Assembly: GCF_900044055.2 (NCBI RefSeq)
Contig: NZ_FCOX02000012.1
Span: 1-64,000, forward strand
DNA from: Caballeronia calidae
Lineage (GTDB): Bacteria; Pseudomonadota; Gammaproteobacteria; Burkholderiales; Burkholderiaceae
Length of the DNA stretch: 64,000 bases
Reading direction: 5' to 3'
The translations under genes were made by a program, and so were the position numbers. The notes under the pieces were generated by a model. It saw nothing but the letters and a program-made list of their open reading frames with translations, was not told the DNA's origin and made no database searches. Of this stretch, positions 55,246 through 62,763 are shown piece by piece. Position 1 is the first letter of the stretch. Each line of letters begins with the position of its first letter.

Positions 55246-56519
55246 CAGCGTTCCATCGATGGGTTCAACAGCACGTCCGCGGCCTTATGGCCTGAGCGGA
55301 TCGCGCCTTCGATCGTCGCGGGCAGACCGGTCGCCGTCCAGTCGCCCGCGAGCGTGAGATTGTGCCAGCGCGTGCGCGTGGCGGCCCGCAAGCCTTCCTG
55401 CGCGGGCACGGCGGCAAACGTCGCGCGAGGCTCCGCGACGACTTGCCAGGGCGGCATCGGCATGGCGGGCAGGCGCACGGCCTTCGCCGCTTCCTGCCAC
55501 ACCAGCGCCGCGAGTTCCTCATGCGGCGTCGCGAGCCAGGCGCCGGCATTCGCGAGCGTGACGGACAAGCGCCCATCGACCGCGAAAATCCGGTCCGACA
55601 TGCCGTTGACGAGCCACGTCAGCGGGGCAAGTGCGCCCGGCGCGTCCACGGCGAAATGCACCGTCATGATCGCGCGCCATTCCTCCGGCGCGCTCAGGTC
55701 CGGCACCAGACCGCGGGCCGCATCGGGCGGCACGGCGAGTACGACGCCATCGCCCGGTGCGAGCGCGACCGGCTCCGCGCCCTCGAAAGCCAGCGAGCTT
55801 ACACGCTCGTTCGAATCCGTGCCCGAAACCCCGATGCCCGCGACGCGCGAGCCGAGCCGGATTTCCGCGCCGCCGTACTGCAGAAGCCGCAGCGCCGGCT
55901 CGACGAACGCATGCGACAGCCCGCTTTTCGCGACGAGCGGACGGCACGCCTGACCGCCCTGCGCCACGGTCTCGCGCAGCAGGCCGGCGGCGAGCGCCGC
56001 GCTCGCCTCGGCGGGATCGGCGTTGAGCATCGCGCGCAACAGCGGGCGCACGAGCACATTCCACACGCGATCCTTCCGCTGCACCGATTCCTCCACCGTG
56101 CGGCCCGGCTTCGCGAAGAAGAGCGGCAGGAACGGCAGGTAATCGGCGGGCTGCGTGCCGGGCACGCGCGCGGCGGCGTCAAAGATCCAGCGCGGCAGGC
56201 GTCCGGACGACATGCGGATCGTCCATGTATCGGCGGTCGCGAGATCGAAGAAGGGATACTCGGGCAGTGTCGGACCGATCAGCGTGCCCGCCGCGCCGAT
56301 CGTGCGCAGATAGGCCGTCGCCGATTGATTGCCCGACAGCAGCAGATGATTGCCGTTGTCGAGCGTAGCGCCGAGTCTGGCATCGAAGTAAGCGCGGCAG
56401 CGGCCGCCCGCGTGAGGCGCCGCCTCGTGCAGCACGACGCGCGCGCCGCGCCGTTGCGCTTCCACCGCGGCGGCGAGGCCGGCCATGCCCGCTCCGACGA
56501 CGAAGACCCGCCGGGACAT
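55245..56519 (-). CDS. hpnE: Hydroxysqualene dehydroxylase HpnE
   Basis: 424 aa from the ATG at 56519. FAD-binding start VFVVGAGMAGLAAAVEAQRRGARVVLHEA, the GGRCRAY and NGNHLLLSGNQSATAYL segments, and the terminal LAGDWTATGLPATIEGAIRSG, are typical of the amine-oxidase-like HpnE. It reduces hydroxysqualene to squalene, completing the HpnCDE route. It overlaps hpnD by one base and shc by one base. Confidence 0.95.
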   Translation of the reverse strand: MSRRVFVVGAGMAGLAAAVEAQRRGARVVLHEAAPHAGGRCRAYFDARLGATLDNGNHLLLSGNQSATAYLRTIGAAGTLIGPTLPEYPFFDLATADTWTIRMSSGRLPRWIFDAAARVPGTQPADYLPFLPLFFAKPGRTVEESVQRKDRVWNVLVRPLLRAMLNADPAEASAALAAGLLRETVAQGGQACRPLVAKSGLSHAFVEPALRLLQYGGAEIRLGSRVAGIGVSGTDSNERVSSLAFEGAEPVALAPGDGVVLAVPPDAARGLVPDLSAPEEWRAIMTVHFAVDAPGALAPLTWLVNGMSDRIFAVDGRLSVTLANAGAWLATPHEELAALVWQEAAKAVRLPAMPMPPWQVVAEPRATFAAVPAQEGLRAATRTRWHNLTLAGDWTATGLPATIEGAIRSGHKAADVLLNPSMER

Positions 56520-57367
56520 CAGATCAGATTGCGCGCCACGATCCACAGCAGGCGCGAACGCGGCGTGCGTACGCGCGTGCGCGGCAGGTCGAAGCCGCGT
56601 TTGAGATTGGCGTCGAGCACGGTGCAATACGCCGCCGACATGATGCGCGGCGCGCGCACCTGAGCGCGCGGCGACGCGGCCATGATCGCGCCGGACTGGG
56701 CGTAGTGGCCCTTCGCGCGCTCGGCGAGCACGGCGCACACGCGCGGCAGACGCGCATCGGCGACGATGCTGGCCGGATCGCTGGTGGAAATGCCTTCGCG
56801 CGCGAGCAGTTCGCGCGGCAGATACACCCGGCCGATTTCCGCGTCTTCGTCGATATCGCGCAGGATGTTGGTCAGTTGCAGCGCGCGCCCGAGGTGGTGC
56901 GCGAGCCGCCGTCCGGCGTCCTCGTGCATCCCGAAAATCCTCACCGATAGCCGTCCGACGGCGCTCGCCACGCGATCGCAGTAAAGGTCGAGCGTGGCTT
57001 CGTCGGGCGCGACGATATCGCCGGCGGCGTCCATCGCCATGCCGTCGATCACGGCCTGGAAGTCGTCGCGGGAAAGGCGGAAGGTCTGGATGTGTCGCGC
57101 GAGCGCCTCGAGCGATTTCTTCGGCGTGCCGGCGTAGCACGCGTCGATGTCCTCGCGCCACTGGTCGAGCGCGAGCGCGCGCTCACGGCGCGGCAGCGTG
57201 CCTTCGTCGGCGATATCGTCGACCGCGCGGCAGAACGCGTAAATCTGGTACATCGCGTCGCGCTGCGCGGCGGGAAGGATGCGCATCGCGAGATAGAACG
57301 AGCTTCCCGACGACGTTTTCGCGGCGTCGGGAGCAGGATCGTCGGCGATGATGTTGGAAACGGCCAA
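56519..57367 (-). CDS. hpnD: Presqualene diphosphate synthase HpnD
   Basis: 282 aa from a TTG start at 57367 with GGAG about six bases upstream. Prenyl-diphosphate binding motifs are CRAVDDIADEG and NILRDIDEDAEIGRVYLP. It couples two farnesyl diphosphates to presqualene diphosphate. It opens the hpnDE-shc-hpnG operon. The usual upstream partner hpnC is not encoded here: the preceding gene is an unrelated diguanylate cyclase, and a terminator-like hairpin lies between. Confidence 0.95.
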   Translation of the reverse strand: MAVSNIIADDPAPDAAKTSSGSSFYLAMRILPAAQRDAMYQIYAFCRAVDDIADEGTLPRRERALALDQWREDIDACYAGTPKKSLEALARHIQTFRLSRDDFQAVIDGMAMDAAGDIVAPDEATLDLYCDRVASAVGRLSVRIFGMHEDAGRRLAHHLGRALQLTNILRDIDEDAEIGRVYLPRELLAREGISTSDPASIVADARLPRVCAVLAERAKGHYAQSGAIMAASPRAQVRAPRIMSAAYCTVLDANLKRGFDLPRTRVRTPRSRLLWIVARNLI

Positions 57368-57482
57368 GACGAACTCCGCTGTGGCGCCCCCACGGGCAAA
57401 TTAAGAGATCAGGCGCCGGTCTCGATGCAGCCCGATGCGCGCGGAACCACCTTGGCGCTGTGTAGGAATGATCGAGGGGAAA

Positions 57483-57500
57483 AGCCGGCGCGAGCCGGCT
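57483..57500 (-). terminator. Terminator-like hairpin upstream of hpnD
   Basis: AGCCGGC (57483-57489) and GCCGGCT (57494-57500) with a 4-nt loop. On the minus strand it is followed by TTTT. It would end the diguanylate-cyclase operon and separate it from hpnD. Confidence 0.5.
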
Positions 57501-57589
57501 GCGACTGCGCCGGAAGCGGCAAAGAGTATATCAATACTTTGCGCAATTGCGCCGGTGCGGGGCGCGGCCCGGGCCGCCCGAAAAGACCG

Positions 57590-58537
57590 TCAGGCGAAGC
57601 CCACCGCCCGGTTGCGCCCTTCGCGCTTGGCCGTATAAAGCGCCGCATCGGCCTCGTTGATGAGCGCCTCGTACGACGACGTCGCGCCGGTGCGCGCCCG
57701 CGCCGCCCCGACGCTCGCCGTGACCGGCACGCGCGCGCCCTGCACGTCGACGGGCGTCTCGCAGATTTCGCGGCGCACTTTCTCCGCGACGATCATCGCG
57801 TCCTCGAAGTTCGTGCACGGCAGGAGCAGTGCGAATTCCTCGCCGCCGAAGCGCCCGAACACGTCCTGCACGCGCACGCTCTTCGCGACACGTTCCGCCA
57901 TCACGCGCAAAACCGTATCGCCGACGAGGTGGCCGAGGTCGTCGTTGATGCGCTTGAAGTGGTCGAGATCGAAGAGCAGCATCGACAGTTCGCCGCCGTA
58001 GCGCTGCCAGCGCGCGAATTCATCGGCGAGGCGCAGCTCGAAATAGCGCCGGTTCGCGATGCCGGTCAGGCCGTCGCGGTCCGCGAATTCCTGCAGCTTG
58101 GCAACGGCTTCGTCGCGGGCGCGCTGCATCATGCTCGCGTGCGTCGCATCGGAAATCGTCACGCACACGGCGCGCACCTCGCGATCGAGCGTGAGCGGCA
58201 TGAAGGTGCAGTCCTGCTGCATGAAATCGACGCCGCCGGTGATCGGCCGGTCGTGATCGAACTTGAAGAGATACGGGCGCTGTTCCCACGAGCTGAACGC
58301 GAAGCTGCCGAGCTGGAACACGCTCTCGACCTTGCGCGTGAACCACACGCGCGGCAGCTCCGGAAAACTCGCGAAGATCGATTTGCCGATGACCTGCTCG
58401 GACGTCCTGCCGCTGTGGTCCTGCATGAAGCGGTTCCACATCAGCACGTTCAGGTCGCGGTCGAGCACGAAGATGCCGAAGCCCACGCGCTCGATCACGA
58501 GTTCGGAGAGCGCGTGCCGCAGTTCGTCCATGCTCAC
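57590..58537 (-). CDS. PAS-GGDEF diguanylate cyclase
   Basis: 315 aa from a GTG at 58537; an ATG at 58531 is also in frame. A PAS domain (residues 10-135, FGIFVLDRDLNVLMWNRFMQDHSG) is joined to a GGDEF domain with FRDGLTG-like start DRDGLTGIANRR and an intact GGEEF active site in RFGGEEFALLLP. The allosteric RxxD motif is not evident before the site. It makes c-di-GMP in the cytosol. It is the last gene of an operon with the CheC-type phosphatase and receiver. Confidence 0.9.
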   Translation of the reverse strand: MSMDELRHALSELVIERVGFGIFVLDRDLNVLMWNRFMQDHSGRTSEQVIGKSIFASFPELPRVWFTRKVESVFQLGSFAFSSWEQRPYLFKFDHDRPITGGVDFMQQDCTFMPLTLDREVRAVCVTISDATHASMMQRARDEAVAKLQEFADRDGLTGIANRRYFELRLADEFARWQRYGGELSMLLFDLDHFKRINDDLGHLVGDTVLRVMAERVAKSVRVQDVFGRFGGEEFALLLPCTNFEDAMIVAEKVRREICETPVDVQGARVPVTASVGAARARTGATSSYEALINEADAALYTAKREGRNRAVGFA

Positions 58538-58550
58538 GATGGCGTCCCTT

Positions 58551-59174
58551 TCAGAGGCTCGAGAGAAGCGCGTCGAGCGCTTCGTTCAGATGCGCGATGG
58601 CGTCCTCGGCCATCAGCATCACCAGATGCGCGCGGAAGCTGTGGTCCTCGAGCGCGAAATTCACTTCGAGCAGAAGCGCCGTCTTCCACGCGAGCATCGC
58701 GGGCTGGAAGACATCGTCGAGCCCGATTTCCGAGCCGAGCATGCCCGGCGGCGAAAAGATCGGCGAGCGGCCGAGGCGGTCGAGGATGCACGACACGCAC
58801 GCGCCCATCAGCACGGTGGCGACGTCGAAGATGAGCTCGGTGCGCGTCGTCGCTTCGTAGGTGGATTTCGTGTACGGATCGTCGACGAGCGCGCACAGCT
58901 GATCGACGCTGCCGCTCTTGCACAGCACGATCGCCTCGCCCTTGATGTCCGAGCGAAACCCCTGCCGCACGGCCGTGACGGTATCGGTGATGCCGGTCAT
59001 CTCCGCGAGCGCGGCGGACGCCTCGGCGACGCTCACCACGCGCACACGCGGCACCGAAAGCTCGATGAACGTGCCGAGCAGCGTCGAGAGGCGCGTCGCG
59101 GCCTGGCCCATCGCCATGTTGGCGACTTCCTGCAGCGCGTCGCGCTGGTCTTCGTTCAGGGCGGGTTCAACCAT
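58551..59174 (-). CDS. CheC/CheX-type phosphatase-like protein
   Basis: 207 aa. The first catalytic motif fits the family consensus exactly: Asp12-x3-Glu16-x2-Asn19, with Pro42 after 22 residues. In the second half the corresponding segment (ELIFDVATVLMGACV) has Asp and Thr in place of Glu and Asn, so probably only one active site works. It would remove phosphate from the response regulator whose gene it overlaps by 8 nt. No flagellar or CheD gene is nearby, so this is not the classic chemotaxis context. Confidence 0.82.
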   Translation of the reverse strand: MVEPALNEDQRDALQEVANMAMGQAATRLSTLLGTFIELSVPRVRVVSVAEASAALAEMTGITDTVTAVRQGFRSDIKGEAIVLCKSGSVDQLCALVDDPYTKSTYEATTRTELIFDVATVLMGACVSCILDRLGRSPIFSPPGMLGSEIGLDDVFQPAMLAWKTALLLEVNFALEDHSFRAHLVMLMAEDAIAHLNEALDALLSSL

Positions 59175-59535
59175 GGAGTCCGTACTCCTTCAAAACGGGA
59201 CGCAGCGCTTCGGGCGTCACCGGCTTCGGCAGGAAGGCGATCGCGCCGAGCGCGCGCACCCGCTCCTGGGCCAACGGCTGCACATCGGCGGACACGACGA
59301 TCACGAAGGTGTTCAGGTCCTCGTGCTGCAGGGCGTCGAGCACCTGATAGCCCGTCATGTCGGGCATCGTGAGATCGAGGAACATGACCGAGGCGCGGCC
59401 CGCCCGATAGTGCTCCAGCGCCTCGCGCCCGTTCGTCGCGTATGAGATCTCGACGTCCCAGTCCGGCGGCAGCGAGCGCGTCAGCACCTTGCGCGCAAGC
59501 AGGGAATCATCGGCAATGACAATCGGCAACGGCAT
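59167..59535 (-). CDS. Stand-alone response regulator receiver
   Basis: 122 aa from the ATG at 59535; an upstream frame to 59607 is less likely. The receiver is complete: IVIADDSLLARKVL, phosphoacceptor Asp in VMFLDLTMPDMTG, Ser in VIVVSADVQP and Lys in FLPKPVTP. It has no output domain, like CheY. First gene of the receiver/CheC/diguanylate-cyclase operon; its kinase is not encoded in the operon. Confidence 0.92.
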   Translation of the reverse strand: MPLPIVIADDSLLARKVLTRSLPPDWDVEISYATNGREALEHYRAGRASVMFLDLTMPDMTGYQVLDALQHEDLNTFVIVVSADVQPLAQERVRALGAIAFLPKPVTPEALRPVLKEYGLHG

Positions 59536-59645
59536 GGTCGGCAGGATCTCTTGAGCGGTTTTTCGGGCTGGGACGGTGTTGTCGGCACGCACGGCATGCT
59601 CTCGCATGTGATTACGGCATCCGCGCGGCGATCTTTAGGCGATAT

Positions 59646-59828
59646 TCACGGCGCTATCGGCGCGAGTCCCTTCGCCCGGCGCGAATGCGGGCGCTGTCGG
59701 AGATTCAGCTCGGCCGCGATGAGCCACGCGCGGCGCTTGTGGACGTAGGCGCGCCATGCGGCGGGCGTACGCTGTGCAACCAGCGTGCCCGCGGCGCGCG
59801 GTGCATGTGGAATCCCGATCGGCGTCAT
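59646..59828 (-). CDS. Possible small hypothetical protein
   Basis: 60 aa from an ATG at 59828 with a purine-rich stretch (GGGGCAG) upstream. It is basic, with WRAYVHKRRAWLIAAELNLRQR, and no signal peptide or membrane segment. No family recognised. It could be spurious in this GC-rich context. Confidence 0.3.
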   Translation of the reverse strand: MTPIGIPHAPRAAGTLVAQRTPAAWRAYVHKRRAWLIAAELNLRQRPHSRRAKGLAPIAP

Positions 59829-60326
59829 GGTGACTGCCCCGTGCGTGATCCGGACGTGCCGGACCGTGGCCTTTTCTCCTCGCTCGGTCGCGCTGCGTGG
59901 CGGCGTTTTCGCCGCAAGCGTGACTGCTCCCCGGCGCGCGCCGCGAGGCTGCTTTGTTTTCCGAAAACGCTCTGGCGGCGTATATGTCGGACGATTCCAT
60001 TGTCTGACTATCAGAATGTCAAAGCAACTCGACAGAGCCACTAGCCGGAATCAATCCAACTAAAGATGCGCTTAATTGGGATTAATTCACTCACAAGACT
60101 CTAGCGAAAGCACTTTTTATGCTTTTGTGTACGTTTGCGCTTCCGATAATCTCGCTAACTGCGCGCCATGCCCGAGGTTTCACCCGATCGCCTCACGCAG
60201 CATGACCGTCGCATCGGCACGCTTCGTGCGTGCCCGTTGCGGTTGCACCGCGCGCTCACGCGCACGCCCGTCCCGACGTACGAAAAGCGTGGGCTCAGGG
60301 TAAGTTTTTCCAATTCGCTGCCAAAA
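59829..60326. other. Intergenic region with AT-rich core
   Basis: About 500 bp. The part 60,000-60,160 is clearly AT-richer than its surroundings, with TTAATT-type and TTTTTATGC stretches, and is the likely promoter of the Cache hybrid kinase. A longer in-frame extension of the kinase to 60168 lacks a ribosome site and looks like non-coding Arg-rich sequence. Confidence 0.5.
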
Positions 60327-62585
60327 ATGACGCCGCAACGTGAGGAGTCCGACGCCCATCCCGCCGCGCAGTCATGGCAGGAGGAACCGCCTTTTCCGGT
60401 GGTTCCGGAGCGCAACTTCGCCGCGCAGCGCATGACGCTGTACGCGCTGCTCGTCGCCGCGATCGTGCTGCCGTGCGTGTACGTCGCCGTCACCGCCTTC
60501 ACGGATTACCGCGCGCGCGTCACCGATGCCACCGAGTTCGTCGCGCGCAATGCCCGCGTCGCCGAGGAGCACGCGCTCAAGGTCTTCGATCTGAACGTGA
60601 CCCTGAACGAGCGCATCGTCGATCTGCTCGGCGGCCTCGACGCCGACGCGATCCGTCGCGATAGCGCGACGATCCACCAGCGCCTCCGGGCGATCAGCGT
60701 CAACTATCAGCAGGTCGCGGCGGCGTCGGTGTTCGGCCCGGACGGCAAGCTGCTCGCGACGAGCCGCACGTATCCGACGCCCGACGTCTCCGTCGCGGAC
60801 CGCGACGACTTCGGCGGCCTGCGCGCGGGCCGGCAGATCGAGCAGATTTCGCGCGTGACGACCGGCCGCGTCGCCGGCGAGCAGGTGTTCAACACGACGA
60901 CAGCGCGCCTCACGCCCAGGGGCAAGTTCGACGGCATGGTGTCCATCGCGCTAAGGCCGTCGTACTTCGCCGCGTTCTATCGCGAGCTGATCGGCGACAA
61001 CCCGAGCGTCTCGCTCGGCCTTTCGCGCTCGGACGGCGAAGTGCTCGCGTGGTATCCGCCGCGCCCGCCCGGGCGCATGACGCTCGCGCCCGGCTCGCCG
61101 CTGCGCGAGGCGTTCGGCACGGGACGCAGGAGCGGCGTCGTGAGGATCGTCTCCGGGCTCGACAATCAGTTGAAGATCGTCGCGTTTCGCCGCGTCGGCA
61201 CGTATCCGGTCTACGTGTCGAGCGGCTATCCGATCGCGACGATCTGGGACGCCTGGTACCGGCATCTGAGCGTGCTCGCGCTGTCGGTCTTCGCGCCGTG
61301 CGTCGTGCTGTGGGGCGTCATCGGCCAATCGCTGCGGCGGCTCGCGACGGAAGAGGAAGCGTGGGAACGCTGGCAGGCCGAAGCGTCGATGCGCCGCTCG
61401 ATCGAATCCGCGTATCGGCAGGCGCGCAAGATGGAGGCGCTCGGCAATCTCGTCGGCAGCGTCGCGCACGACTTCAACAACCTGCTGATGATCCTTTCGA
61501 CCAACGTGCAGATCGCGCGGCGGCGCGGCGCGCCCGGCCTCGACCGCGAACTGGCCGCGATGGAGCGCGCGCTGAAGGGCGGCCAGTCGCTCACGCGCCA
61601 GTTGCTCGGCGTCGCGCGCAAGCAGCCGTTGCGCAGCGAGATCATCGCCATCGGCAAATGGGTGCCGGCGGGACGCGAGCTGCTGCGCGCATCGCTCGGG
61701 GCGAAGGTCGCGCTCAACGTCGAGGTCGCGCCGGACGTGTGGTCGATCCGCGTCGATCCGGCCGAGCTGGAGCTCGCGCTCATCAACGTCGCGGTGAACG
61801 CGCGCGACGCGATGCCCAACGGCGGCACATTCACCGTGCGCGCCGACAACGTGCGCTTTCGCCATGAGGACGGCTTTCCGATCACCGGCGAATTCGTGCA
61901 GATCACGCTGGAGGACAACGGCTCCGGCATGAGTTCGGACGTGCTCGGGCGCGCGTTCGAGCCGCTTTTCACGACCAAGCCGAAGGGCATGGGCACCGGC
62001 CTCGGCCTGCCGCAGGTGTTCGCGTTCTGCGAACGCGCGGGCGGGCTCGCGACCATCGACAGCGCGATCGGCGCGGGCACCGCCGTGCGTCTGTATCTGC
62101 CGCGCGCGGCGGCGGCGGGCGCGCCGGGCGCCGACGTCGCGCAGGAAGAGGTGGTGGCGCAGGAAGCGGACGGCCTGCGCGTGCTGCTCGTCGAGGACAA
62201 CGAAGAAGTCGCCGCCGGCACCGAGGCGCTGCTCACGATGATGGGCCACCACGTCACTTACGTCTTCAACGCCGACGCCGCCGCCAGCGTGCTCGAAACC
62301 GCGCGCGCCGACGCCGCCGCCGACTTCCCCTTCGACGTCGTGCTGTCCGACATCCACATGCCCGGGCAGATGAACGGCATCGATCTCGCCGAGATGCTGC
62401 AGCGCTTCGAGCCGCATCTTCCGGTGATTCTCGTCACGGGCTACGCGGAAGAACTCGACCGCGCGCGGCAGGTCGGTGCGCGCGTGCTCTCGAAGCCGTT
62501 CGACATCGCGCTGCTCGATTCGCTGCTGCGCGCGATCCGCGAGCGCCGGCAGGACACGCGCACGGCCCGCTCCGTCGAGCGTTGA
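60327..62585 (+). CDS. Cache-domain hybrid histidine kinase with C-terminal receiver
   Basis: 752 aa from the ATG at 60327. Two membrane helices (about 40-62 and 310-330) flank a double-Cache-type periplasmic domain (DRDDFGGLRAGRQIEQISRV). The kinase has His in LVGSVAHDFNNLLM, N box NVAVNARDAMP, DNGSGM, FEPLFTTKPKGMGTGLGLPQ, and a receiver with VVLSDIHMPGQMNG and a Lys in LSKPFD. This NtrB/FixL-like kinase core with own receiver is common in Burkholderiaceae. It has no partner gene next to it. Confidence 0.9.
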   Translation: MTPQREESDAHPAAQSWQEEPPFPVVPERNFAAQRMTLYALLVAAIVLPCVYVAVTAFTDYRARVTDATEFVARNARVAEEHALKVFDLNVTLNERIVDLLGGLDADAIRRDSATIHQRLRAISVNYQQVAAASVFGPDGKLLATSRTYPTPDVSVADRDDFGGLRAGRQIEQISRVTTGRVAGEQVFNTTTARLTPRGKFDGMVSIALRPSYFAAFYRELIGDNPSVSLGLSRSDGEVLAWYPPRPPGRMTLAPGSPLREAFGTGRRSGVVRIVSGLDNQLKIVAFRRVGTYPVYVSSGYPIATIWDAWYRHLSVLALSVFAPCVVLWGVIGQSLRRLATEEEAWERWQAEASMRRSIESAYRQARKMEALGNLVGSVAHDFNNLLMILSTNVQIARRRGAPGLDRELAAMERALKGGQSLTRQLLGVARKQPLRSEIIAIGKWVPAGRELLRASLGAKVALNVEVAPDVWSIRVDPAELELALINVAVNARDAMPNGGTFTVRADNVRFRHEDGFPITGEFVQITLEDNGSGMSSDVLGRAFEPLFTTKPKGMGTGLGLPQVFAFCERAGGLATIDSAIGAGTAVRLYLPRAAAAGAPGADVAQEEVVAQEADGLRVLLVEDNEEVAAGTEALLTMMGHHVTYVFNADAAASVLETARADAAADFPFDVVLSDIHMPGQMNGIDLAEMLQRFEPHLPVILVTGYAEELDRARQVGARVLSKPFDIALLDSLLRAIRERRQDTRTARSVER

Positions 62586-62763
62586 GCCTGTCGATTTTTG
62601 TACGCGCGGTTGTAAAAGCGCCGTCCGATTTCCGCAGGCTGTCGTGCCCGCGCGAGCCCTTCGCGACGCGCGCCCATCCGGCACGCGAGTTGCGTGACGG
62701 AGCGGTACGTGCGGCAATCGAACGTTGCCGATCCCGGAATACCGCCCATCGCAGGAGGCGTAA

